Part shown: one piece after another, positions 7,581-14,304 of the stretch
Layout of the letters: every line of letters starts with the position of its first letter
Numbering within the stretch: the first letter of the stretch is position 1
Source of the DNA: Spirochaetaceae bacterium
GTDB lineage: Bacteria > Spirochaetota > Spirochaetia > SZUA-6 > Bin103
Assembly (NCBI GenBank): GCA_028818385.1
Contig: JAPPNY010000218.1
Span: 11,248 to 39,822, forward strand
Reading direction: 5' to 3'
Length of the DNA stretch: 28,575 nt
Program-made: the position numbers and the translations under genes
Notes under the pieces: generated by a model
Seen by the model: the letters and a program-made list of their open reading frames with translations, nothing else
Databases searched by the model: none
Told to the model about the DNA's origin: nothing

Positions 7581-8021
7581 AAAAGGTATATCGTCCTCGA
7601 AGTCTCTGGAGGGACCCGGATCGGGACCCATGCGGTCGCCGGCCGGACCCGATGGGGGCGCACCGCCCGATGGGGCCGGCCCCTGGCCCATGGCGTCACC
7701 GCGTCCGCCGAGCAACTGTATGTTGCGGGTGAAGATCTCCACCTTGCTGCGCCGCTGGCCATCCTGCTCCCAGCGGTTCTGGCGCAACTCGCCCTCGAGT
7801 CCGATCTGCTTACCCTTGGTGAGGTAGGGCGACAAGCTCTCCGCGGTCTTGCCCCACACCACGCAGTCGAAGAAATGCGCTTCGTCGACCCACTGGTCAT
7901 CGCGGCGCCGGCGGGTGTTGATCGCCAACGAAATGTTGGCCACCGCGCTGCCGCTGTTCGTGTACCGCAATTCCGCATCGCGCGTGAGGCGCCCGACCAG
8001 GACCACGTGATTGATGTCCAA
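7578..8021 (-). CDS. ssb: Single-stranded DNA-binding protein
   Basis: Binds and protects single-stranded DNA in replication, recombination and repair. The 147-residue protein has the OB fold (about 1-105: NHVVLVGRLTRDAELRYT, then HFFDCVVWGKTAE and GLEGELRQNRWEQDG), a Gly/Pro-rich disordered linker, and the acidic C-terminal tip DFEDDIPF that recruits partner proteins. The start is TTG at 8021, one base after the rpsF stop; a strong GGAGG Shine-Dalgarno, lying within the last codons of rpsF, sits 6 nt upstream and decides this start. The stop TAG is part of the palindromic repeat at 7533-7580. Confidence 0.97.
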   Translation of the reverse strand: MDINHVVLVGRLTRDAELRYTNSGSAVANISLAINTRRRRDDQWVDEAHFFDCVVWGKTAESLSPYLTKGKQIGLEGELRQNRWEQDGQRRSKVEIFTRNIQLLGGRGDAMGQGPAPSGGAPPSGPAGDRMGPDPGPSRDFEDDIPF

Positions 8022-8022
8022 C

Positions 8023-8304
8023 TCACGCCTCCTTGCGCACGATCAGGTACTTCAGGATCTCCGGCGCAAGCTGCAGTGCCCGCTCCGCGTCGCGGATGGC
8101 AGTCGGTTCGGACTCCACCTCGTAGTGGAAGTAGTGACCTCGGTCGGACTTCTTTATGGCGTAAGCCAATGGCCGCTCGCCCATGTCCTCCTCGGTCAGA
8201 AAGGTCCCGCCGGCCCCGGAGAGAACCTCCTTGACCAGCCCCTGACCGCGGTCGACGCTGTCGGCTTCCGGCTTGAAAATGAACGTAGCTTCGTAGACCC
8301 GCAC
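8023..8304 (-). CDS. rpsF: 30S ribosomal protein S6
   Basis: Small-subunit protein of the platform, normally bound as a dimer with S18. The frame reads VRVYEATFIFKPEAD... with the S6 hallmarks MR-x-YE at the start, GERPLAYAIKKSDRGHYFHYEVE in the middle and LAPEILKYLIVRKE at the end. I choose the GTG at 8304 (93 residues) because S6 proteins nearly always begin MR-x-YE and because a promoter-like pair lies immediately upstream. An in-frame TTG at 8316 with a weak AGGTG five bases ahead would add four residues, but it overlaps the -10 element. The gene overlaps the ssb ribosome-binding site, implying coupling. Confidence 0.95.
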   Translation of the reverse strand: MRVYEATFIFKPEADSVDRGQGLVKEVLSGAGGTFLTEEDMGERPLAYAIKKSDRGHYFHYEVESEPTAIRDAERALQLAPEILKYLIVRKEA

Positions 8305-8315
8305 GATGGGACGCA

Positions 8316-8344
8316 AACTAACACCTGCCCGTGGGCGCAGTCAA
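8316..8344 (-). promoter_or_regulatory. Sigma-70-like promoter of the rpsF-ssb operon
   Basis: On the minus strand TTGACT (8344-8339) and TTAGTT (8321-8316) are separated by 17 bp, close to the housekeeping consensus. Only 11 nt lie between the -10 and the GTG of rpsF, so initiation 6-8 nt after the -10 leaves a leader of about 3-6 nt: an essentially leaderless message. Confidence 0.55.
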
Positions 8345-8360
8345 CGCCGGCCTGCCCGGG

Positions 8361-10250
8361 TCAGGCGCAATTCGACGCGCCTTCGGCCTCGTGCCAGCAC
8401 ACGCGGCCGACCGTGCCTCCCTCGAGAGGCCGGACCAGGACCAGGTAGTCGCCTTGTACCAGCTCGAAGCGGCTCAGACCGGGTTCCTGAGGTGAGATGT
8501 CGATCATGCCCGGCAGGTAGAACACCGCCACCTCCGCGAGTTCCGCCGACGTCGACTCGAGCGACATCTGATAGGCATCGCGGTCGAACACCCGCAGGTT
8601 GTGGTGCGTGACCGGACCGAGGTCAGCCGGCTCCTTCCAGGCGAGGTCGGCGAACACCCGAGGCGGTGTCACCACGTCGAGCGCGACGCTGTAGCGCTGT
8701 CCCAGGTCCTCCTCCCCGGCGGTCACCTGGAGGACGGCTGGGTCCGCGCCCAGGTAGAGCGCGCCCACCAGCTCGCCGGCGTCGGATGGAATGAGCGGCA
8801 GGAACGGCGGTTCGTCTCTCGCGTTGTGCAGGCTCGCAGTCACGGAGTCCGAGTCCGTACGGATCGTCACGCTGTAGAAGAGTCCCGGCCGCGCGCTGAG
8901 CTGAAACCACTCCCGCGTCTGCCGCAACGATCGTTCCTGGGGCTCGCCGGGCTGCAACTCCGCAGGTTGGGCGAGCGCCTCCGCGCCGCCGGCGCCGGTC
9001 GCGGCCTCAGCGGGCGTGTCGCCGGCAGGTTCGGCAGCGTCCCCGGAGACAAGCGGCGCCGCTTTGACCGTGAGCGCGTACGTTCCCGTGGCGGAGGCGT
9101 CGGCGGCCAACACCTCGATCACGTAGACGCCGGCGTCCATCTCGCCGGTGAAGCCACTGTCGTGGAGCCCGAACGGGACGGCGCTGCCGGCGTGGTAGAG
9201 GGCGATCAGCGTGTCGAGATCGGACTCGATGGCCACGGTGACCGTCGACGGTGCTGGAAGCGCCAGCTCAAAGCGGTCGCGGTCGCCGGCGGTGAGCGTA
9301 CGCTCGAAGCGGGCGTCCGCCTCCAACGGCAGCGGGACCTCGTAGCCGGCGACGTCGTCCGGCTCGTACGGGTCGTCGGCCGACGGTGGTTGAGCGGCCG
9401 GCGGACCTGCCGGGGCGGGCTGCGCAAAACCCTGCGGGGCCGCAGGCTGAGCCACCGGCTCCACGGGATCCGGAGGGACATCCTCCTCAGGCGGGGGAAT
9501 GGGCGGTTCGATGGACGGCTGCGGAGCGGTTGCGGGAGGCCCGGCAGGTTCCTGGGGGCTCACCACCGCCGCGGGTACCGCAAGCGCCGGCTGCGGCGCC
9601 TCGACCTCGGGCGGTGCTTCCGGCGGCACTTCGGCGGCAGGCCGCCCGTCCGCCTCAACCGGCGCCGCCGCCGCTTCCGGGGGCGCCTCCGGTTCGGCGG
9701 CGATCACGGTGCCCGTGTCGGCCAGCCCATCCAGCAGGTCCGGTTGCAGCAGTTCGGAGATGCCGGTGGAGCGCGGCATTTCGATCAGGTCGGCGTCGAC
9801 GAGCAGGCCATCCCGATCGAGAACCCTGACCACGGCCAGCACCTGGTGTTCGAACGGCTGCAGCTCCACCGAGACCCGAACCGCCGAGTCTGGCGGTTCG
9901 CCGGACGGCGGGGCGTCGAGCAGGCGGGCGCTCCGGTAGTGCCGCAACAGCGTGATCTGGAGCGCCCCCCGCACACGGGCGCCGAGCCGGGTCATGCGGT
10001 GCGAGTCGGTCCGCACCGGCTCGACGTACAGGATCGTGTGGACGTGATCCGGCACCGCGCGCGTGACCACCTCCGCCGCCTGCTGCGCCGCGCGTTCCAC
10101 GGTCTGGCGAACCGGCACCTCGAGAACGGCGTCGAGCTCCTGGCCGACTGCGGTCGACGACGGCCACAGTAGCAGCCCGAGGACGCACAGAGACATGACG
10201 CACAGGGACATGGCCGAAACACCGGTCCGCCGGACGGTCAGCCGGCTCAA
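8361..10250 (-). CDS. Exported protein with Pro/Ala-rich linker and PPC-like beta domains
   Basis: About 629 residues from a TTG at 10250. This start forms a TTGA overlap with the upstream lipoprotein stop and has GGAG six bases ahead; a GTG at 10262 is the alternative. The N-terminus carries Arg-Arg and then a hydrophobic signal peptide ending near TAVGQ-E. Order of parts: an alpha/beta region (about 40-170, with DHVHTILYVEPVRTDSHRM), a low-complexity Pro/Ala/Glu linker (about 175-300), then DDPYEPDD and at least two beta-sandwich modules like bacterial pre-peptidase C-terminal domains (GDRDRFELALPAPSTVTVAIES; REWFQLSARPGLFYSVTIRTDS) and a third related module at the C-terminus. PPC modules usually tether or shield secreted enzymes, but no protease domain is present. 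Probably periplasmic or surface-exposed; role unknown. Confidence 0.75.
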   Translation of the reverse strand: MSRLTVRRTGVSAMSLCVMSLCVLGLLLWPSSTAVGQELDAVLEVPVRQTVERAAQQAAEVVTRAVPDHVHTILYVEPVRTDSHRMTRLGARVRGALQITLLRHYRSARLLDAPPSGEPPDSAVRVSVELQPFEHQVLAVVRVLDRDGLLVDADLIEMPRSTGISELLQPDLLDGLADTGTVIAAEPEAPPEAAAAPVEADGRPAAEVPPEAPPEVEAPQPALAVPAAVVSPQEPAGPPATAPQPSIEPPIPPPEEDVPPDPVEPVAQPAAPQGFAQPAPAGPPAAQPPSADDPYEPDDVAGYEVPLPLEADARFERTLTAGDRDRFELALPAPSTVTVAIESDLDTLIALYHAGSAVPFGLHDSGFTGEMDAGVYVIEVLAADASATGTYALTVKAAPLVSGDAAEPAGDTPAEAATGAGGAEALAQPAELQPGEPQERSLRQTREWFQLSARPGLFYSVTIRTDSDSVTASLHNARDEPPFLPLIPSDAGELVGALYLGADPAVLQVTAGEEDLGQRYSVALDVVTPPRVFADLAWKEPADLGPVTHHNLRVFDRDAYQMSLESTSAELAEVAVFYLPGMIDISPQEPGLSRFELVQGDYLVLVRPLEGGTVGRVCWHEAEGASNCA

Positions 10251-10912
10251 AAGTGGCTCCACCCGGCCGGCCGGGGCAACGGGATCGGATCGGGGGCGGG
10301 CTGGGTGCGCTGCAGCGCCGCCCAGTCGGCCTGCAGATCATCCACGAACCAGCGATCGGATTCGAGGACCAGGTAGACCTCGGCCGGAATGCTGCCGAGC
10401 GGCCCGGACAGTCTGGCGCGCAGGAATGCGGTGTCGCCGGTCCGTTCGACCCGTCCCAGTCGAAATCCGGCCAGAGTCACGCCGCGGCGCACGTGATAGT
10501 CGAGGGTCGCGGCCACGTGCACCTGCCCCGCGGGGGACAGCGGAAGATCGTGCAGGTCGCCGCTCCGAACCGCTCCGAGCAACCGATCGACCGTGCGCAC
10601 CGCAGCGCGTTCGCTCGCGGTAGCGTCCAGGTCATCGGCGAGCGGGCCGATCATCGCGTCGTCCGGGAGCAGGGGCCGCGCCGTCCGATACGCCAGGAAG
10701 TCCGAGGACTCGATCGCGGCAGGCTGGTCGTCCACCGGCTGATCATCGGCCGTCGGCGAAACCTCCGCAACCGGCGGAGATCCCGGCGCCGGGTCCTCGC
10801 CGGCCGGAGCATCGCCGGCTGCGGGCTCGTCGTTTCGGGAGCGCGAACAGGAGGACGCAAGCAACATGCCGAACAGCACGCAGGGCAGGGCAAGGCGAGC
10901 CCAGCGGATCAC
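10247..10912 (-). CDS. Putative lipoprotein, function unknown
   Basis: A 221-residue protein from a GTG at 10912. The first 21 residues (VIRWARLALPCVLFGMLLASS) are a lipoprotein signal with Cys22 as the lipidation site; the LASS-C lipobox is relaxed, as often in spirochaetes. A low-complexity acidic and Pro-rich stretch follows (about 25-75), then a compact C-terminal domain with LLPDDAMIGPLADDLDATASE and AEVYLVLESDRWFVDDLQADW, reminiscent of NTF2-like or DUF4878-type folds. The frame remains open further upstream through a tandem repeat, but the signal peptide and a nearby promoter favour this start. The following exported PPC-like protein starts in a TTGA overlap with this stop, so the two are co-translated and may work together at the envelope. 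Confidence 0.7.
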   Translation of the reverse strand: MIRWARLALPCVLFGMLLASSCSRSRNDEPAAGDAPAGEDPAPGSPPVAEVSPTADDQPVDDQPAAIESSDFLAYRTARPLLPDDAMIGPLADDLDATASERAAVRTVDRLLGAVRSGDLHDLPLSPAGQVHVAATLDYHVRRGVTLAGFRLGRVERTGDTAFLRARLSGPLGSIPAEVYLVLESDRWFVDDLQADWAALQRTQPAPDPIPLPRPAGWSHF

Positions 10913-10919
10913 GCGGCAC

Positions 10920-10947
10920 GGTATCCGGTCCCGGCGTGACGGGTCAA
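10920..10947 (-). promoter_or_regulatory. Promoter candidate for the lipoprotein gene
   Basis: Minus-strand TTGACC (10947-10942), 16-bp spacer, then GATACC (10925-10920), a weak -10. The GTG start follows after 7 nt, so the mRNA would be nearly leaderless, as suggested for rpsF and pbp1A. Confidence 0.35.
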
Positions 10948-10953
10948 ATCCGT

Positions 10954-11008
10954 GCGTAACGTGCCCCGGCGCAACCTGCCCCGGCGCAACGTGCCCCCGC
11001 GCAACGTG
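10954..11008. repeat. 15-bp tandem repeat, 3.7 copies
   Basis: Units GCGTAACGTGCCCCG, GCGCAACCTGCCCCG, GCGCAACGTGCCCCC and a partial GCGCAACGTG follow each other without spacers between the divergent lipoprotein and HD-hydrolase genes. It ends 13 bp before the HD gene start. It could be a variable minisatellite or an array of direct operator sites; 15 bp is about one and a half helical turns. Confidence 0.9.
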
Positions 11009-11021
11009 GTAGCCTTGGCCC

Positions 11022-12311
11022 GTGCCGTCGAACGCCGCCCGGGTGGTGCGCGAGGTGCACTCGGAATTCACCCAGCCGGTTCGCGACCCCCTGTGGCAGA
11101 ACATCGACCTCAGCCCCGGTCTGTACCGGCTGGCGCAGACGGCGCCGTTCCAGCGCCTGCGGGACATCCGGCAGCTCGGCCCGGTGTATCTGGTGTATCC
11201 GGGCGCCACGCACACCCGCCTGAGTCACTCGATCGGCGTGATGCATCTAGCCGGGCGCATGATCGCCGCGATCGCCGACCGGTCACCGGAGTGGCGCATC
11301 GAGCCGGAGGAAGTGCGTGCATTTCTCGCGGCGACGATGCTGCACGACCTCGGGCACTATCCGAACGCCCACTCGCTCAAGGACCTGGCGGTGTCCCGGC
11401 ACGAGACGCTGACCGCGCAGATGGTGCAGGAGGGCGAGGTGGCGCGCACGCTGCGCGAGCGAGTCGGAGTCCCGCCCGAGCTGGTCGCGGCCATCATAGA
11501 CGTCACCCTGCCGCACTCCACGCCGGGGCTGCCGTTCCTGCGGGCGCTGCTGGCCGGAGTGCTCGATCCCGACCGGTTGGACTACCTGAGCAGAGACGCG
11601 TTCTTCTGTGGCGTGCCGTATGGGATGCAGGACGTGGACTTCGTGATCGGGGAGATGCGCCGCACGGCATGCGGCCGTGTCGCGATCACGGAGAAAGGCA
11701 CGCTCGCCGTGGAGAGTCTGCTGTTTTCCCGCTACCTGATGTACCGGGCGGTGTACTGGCACCGGACCGTGCGCATCGCCACGGCGATGATCAAGCGCGC
11801 GGTGCTGCTGGGGATGAAGGACGGGGAGATCCGGGCTGATGACCTGTACGGCCTGACCGACCCCGGCTTCCTGCGGCTGCTCGACGTCAGGCGCCACCCC
11901 GCGTTCGTGCTGGTCGGCGACGTGCACGCCAGGCGCCTGCATCGGCAGGCGTTCCGGGTCCGCTTCGAGCCGGGACGCGGCACCCATCGCCGCCTGGAGT
12001 TGCCGATCGACCGGCTGCAGGTCGAAAGCCGGCTGCGCGCCGCGGCGTCGGCGGAGCTTGGCGCGCCCGTGGAAGACCACGAGGTGCTCATCGACGTGCC
12101 GGAGCGCAACAGCTTCGCGACGGACCTGCTGGTACAGCCGGACGACGGCACGGATCCGATCCCGTTCTCGGGAACGCATACGGTGTTCGGTCCGGACGTC
12201 GTGGCCCGCTTCGGCGCGACGTTGCGCTCGATCGCCGTGATCGGCTCCCGGCGCCCGGGGCTGGACGCCGCGTTGCGCCGGGTCGCTCCGGCCGTGATCG
12301 ATGGCGGCTGA
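11022..12311 (+). CDS. HD-domain phosphohydrolase (dNTPase/SAMHD1-like, COG1078 type)
   Basis: Metal-dependent phosphohydrolase of the HD superfamily; relatives hydrolyse dNTPs or nucleotide second messengers. The 429-residue protein shows the metal-binding set HTRLSHSIGV (His69), MLHDLGH (His108-Asp109, His112) and LDPDRLDYLSRD (181-192). The N-terminal QRLRDIRQLGPVYLVYPGATHTR is the typical HD dNTPase lead-in. The C-terminal 190 residues are the helical/beta extension of this family. The GTG start at 11022 is fixed by an in-frame TAG three codons upstream (11010-11012). It is convergent with the DUF503 gene, with 9 bp between stops. Substrate cannot be told from sequence. Confidence 0.88.
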   Translation: MPSNAARVVREVHSEFTQPVRDPLWQNIDLSPGLYRLAQTAPFQRLRDIRQLGPVYLVYPGATHTRLSHSIGVMHLAGRMIAAIADRSPEWRIEPEEVRAFLAATMLHDLGHYPNAHSLKDLAVSRHETLTAQMVQEGEVARTLRERVGVPPELVAAIIDVTLPHSTPGLPFLRALLAGVLDPDRLDYLSRDAFFCGVPYGMQDVDFVIGEMRRTACGRVAITEKGTLAVESLLFSRYLMYRAVYWHRTVRIATAMIKRAVLLGMKDGEIRADDLYGLTDPGFLRLLDVRRHPAFVLVGDVHARRLHRQAFRVRFEPGRGTHRRLELPIDRLQVESRLRAAASAELGAPVEDHEVLIDVPERNSFATDLLVQPDDGTDPIPFSGTHTVFGPDVVARFGATLRSIAVIGSRRPGLDAALRRVAPAVIDGG

Positions 12312-12320
12312 GTCCGGCCT

Positions 12321-12626
12321 TCAGTAGTCGTCCTCCGGGTCGTAGTGCTCGGTGAACACGTGCGCCCCGCTGACACGGTCCGGGACCGCGTCCTCCACGA
12401 AACGCATCACCTTCTGCAGGACCGATTCGGTGTGAGCGCCGCTGTTGGCGACCGCGGCGAACGCCAGCACGGCCCGCCGCAGGTCGTCGTTCGCGGCGAC
12501 CTCGGCGGCCGCGACCCGGAAACGGGTTCCGGCCCGCTCCTTGAGCGAGGCGATGACGCGCCGCTTCTCCTTCAGCGACGTCATTCCCGGCAGATCGATG
12601 CGCAGGCGCAGCACGGAGACGACCAT
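12321..12626 (-). CDS. ylxP: DUF503 / YlxP-like small protein
   Basis: A 101-residue protein matching the DUF503 (YlxP) family: MVVSVLRLRIDLPGMTSLKEKRRVIASLKERAG at the start in family register, central AAEVAANDDLRRAVLAFAAVAN, and the C-terminal helix VLQKVMRFVED. YlxP is usually found in nusA-infB-rbfA clusters and has been linked to ribosome maturation; its molecular role is not settled. Here it stands alone. The ATG at 12626 has an excellent GGGAGGAA ribosome-binding site, ending 5 nt upstream, which excludes longer in-frame starts. The gene ends 9 bp from the convergent HD gene. Confidence 0.88.
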   Translation of the reverse strand: MVVSVLRLRIDLPGMTSLKEKRRVIASLKERAGTRFRVAAAEVAANDDLRRAVLAFAAVANSGAHTESVLQKVMRFVEDAVPDRVSGAHVFTEHYDPEDDY

Positions 12627-12700
12627 GGAATTCCTCCCGCCCGGCGTCGGTCGCGCAACGTCGGCGCCGATATGTGCCGATAAACATAGCAGATACATCC

Positions 12701-12742
12701 TCAACCGCGGACACTCAACCACGGACACTCAACCGCGGACAG
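12701..12742. repeat. 14-bp tandem repeat, three copies
   Basis: TCAACCGCGGACAC, TCAACCACGGACAC and TCAACCGCGGACAG lie directly in tandem in the divergent region between ylxP and the outer-membrane protein gene, ending 12 bp before the latter's ATG. On the minus strand each unit carries GGTTGA, so the array presents regularly spaced TTGA boxes. An AT-richer stretch at 12668-12700 (with GATAAACATAGC) lies beside it and is the likeliest place for a promoter. Confidence 0.9.
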
Positions 12743-12754
12743 GCGGGTTCATCG

Positions 12755-14209
12755 ATGACGTCATACGCTGCTCGGATCTTCACCGGACGCTCCCACGCCG
12801 CCCGGGTCGTGCTCGCTGCCCTGATGCTGGGTGCCGCCGGCGCCCGCGTCGGCGTGGCGCAGGAGGGCGCAGACCCCGAAGGCGAAGGCGCCGGCGACGG
12901 CATGACCATCGGAGCGCTGCTCGGCATCGGCGTCGAGCACATTCCCGATGATGACGGCGTCGGCGCGACCTGGCAGTCGTTGACCCTCGCGCCGGAGCTC
13001 AGCGCAGGCAAGTTCAGCCTGGGTCTGGGAGCGCAGCTTCGCTTCCGGTTCGACGGCGGACCCGCAGGCAGCGAGTGGGAGATCCGGGAGGAAGACTGGA
13101 GTCCGGACGAGTCGGTTGCGGGCCGGTCGTTCCTGGACCTGTTCCTGCCGATCATCCGCCATGCGCGCTACGGCGGTGATGGTGAGCCCCTCGTGGTGCG
13201 CGCCGGTTCGTTCGAGGACGCCACCCTGGGAACGGGTTTTCTGCTCGGCGAGTACGCGAACACCGCGCTGCTGCCGGGCCGCCGGCTGTTCGGGGTGGAT
13301 CTGGACATCGACGGGGCGGTGTTCAACGTGCCGGTGGCCGGTCTGGAGACGGTCGTGGGCCATGTGCCTGCCCTGGACGTGATGGGGGCCCGGCTCTGGG
13401 CCCGCCCGATGTATGCCCTGAGCATGCCCCTGCTCTCGTCACTGCGGATCGGGGCCGTGGCAGCCGCCGACTTCGATCCGTTCCGGTACGTCCCGGACAC
13501 CGACGAAGAGGGCAGCGTCTCGGCATTCGGGTTCGACCTCGAGGTCCCGGTCGTCGCGACGCCGTCGTTCTCCGCTACCGCCCACGGCGACGTGGTGCTG
13601 CTGGGGACCTCGGAGATCGACTCGCGGTCGGTCGGGACGGCGGTGGGCCTCTCCGGCACGGCGGTCAGCAACCTCCGCTACGGGCTGCAGCTCCGGCTGA
13701 CCGACGACCGCTTCCTGCCGGTCTACTTCGATCGCGACTATGATCGGCAGCGAGCCGACAAGTTCCGCGCGCTGCGAGCCGCGGAGCGGGCCACGACACA
13801 GGCCGACGCGCTGGAGGGACTGGTGCATGCCGGATGGGCAGCGCGGGTCGGCACCTCCCTGCTGGACCGTCGCATAGACTTGGACCTGGGACTGTCCGGA
13901 CCGTTGTCCGGCGCAGGCGGCGCCCTGGCGGAGATCCCTTACGCGCAACGGAACGGCCTGGACGTGAAGGGGCGTGTCGGCGTGCGCGACCTTGGTGTCG
14001 ACGGGATGTCGTTCGACCTGGACTATCGCAAGCGCCAGCTCGACAGTCTGGGGGATCTCACCGAGCCCGAGCACCTCTCGGTGGGTACGGCGCTCAGCTA
14101 CCGGACGAACGGTACGCTGATCATCCTGTCCTACCGCGGCTACTATGACCCTGCGGCCGACGGCCTGGTCGGAGCGCCGGCCGTGGAGAGCTGGATCGAG
14201 CTGTTCTGA
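12755..14209 (+). CDS. Outer-membrane beta-barrel (porin-like) protein
   Basis: A 484-residue exported protein. The ATG at 12755 gives a signal peptide: basic n-region, then VVLAALMLGAAGARVGVAQE with a probable cut after AQ or nearby. The mature part consists of alternating hydrophobic/polar strands with many Gly and aromatic residues (FSLGLGAQLRFRFDGG, LRYGLQLRLTDDRFLPVYFD, GTLIILSYRGYYDP) and it ends in Phe (VESWIELF), the terminal residue favoured by the BAM machinery. No plug or TonB box is visible. A conserved-looking middle segment (GSFEDATLGTGFLLGEYANTALLPG) resembles large spirochaete outer-membrane proteins of unknown function, from memory only. Start region preceded by a 14-bp tandem repeat. 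Confidence 0.75.
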   Translation: MTSYAARIFTGRSHAARVVLAALMLGAAGARVGVAQEGADPEGEGAGDGMTIGALLGIGVEHIPDDDGVGATWQSLTLAPELSAGKFSLGLGAQLRFRFDGGPAGSEWEIREEDWSPDESVAGRSFLDLFLPIIRHARYGGDGEPLVVRAGSFEDATLGTGFLLGEYANTALLPGRRLFGVDLDIDGAVFNVPVAGLETVVGHVPALDVMGARLWARPMYALSMPLLSSLRIGAVAAADFDPFRYVPDTDEEGSVSAFGFDLEVPVVATPSFSATAHGDVVLLGTSEIDSRSVGTAVGLSGTAVSNLRYGLQLRLTDDRFLPVYFDRDYDRQRADKFRALRAAERATTQADALEGLVHAGWAARVGTSLLDRRIDLDLGLSGPLSGAGGALAEIPYAQRNGLDVKGRVGVRDLGVDGMSFDLDYRKRQLDSLGDLTEPEHLSVGTALSYRTNGTLIILSYRGYYDPAADGLVGAPAVESWIELF

Positions 14210-14255
14210 CGGGCCATCCGACCGCGTGATGGGCGGACCGCGCGACGGCCCGACG

Positions 14256-14300
14256 TGCCGACGGCCTTTCCGCGTGCGCGGTGAATCCGACACACTCCCT
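14256..14300. repeat. Dispersed palindromic repeat, copy 3 (diverged, upstream of mutL)
   Basis: The right half at 14276-14300 (GCGCGGTGAATCCGACA then CACTCC) differs at only a few positions from the right halves at 4498 and 7556, and the left side GCCGACGGCCTTTCCGC corresponds to the left arm at 7533. Pairing is poorer than in copy 2: CCGC/GCGG around the loop GTGC, then interrupted. The GTG at 14281 that could extend mutL belongs to this repeat. Confidence 0.65.
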
Positions 14301-14304
14301 GGCC

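Noticed and set aside
8305..8316. TTG at 8316 as the rpsF start
   Set aside because: It overlaps the likely -10 element, and S6 proteins begin with the MR-x-YE encoded from the GTG at 8304. The weak AGGTG upstream keeps it as a minor alternative.
8601..10172. 523-codon open frame on the plus strand opposite the PPC-like gene
   Set aside because: Arg/Gly-rich shadow; the minus-strand frame has a signal peptide, domain structure and a coupled start.
10954..12742. CRISPR array
   Set aside because: The 14-15-bp tandem units have no unique spacers and no cas genes are present.
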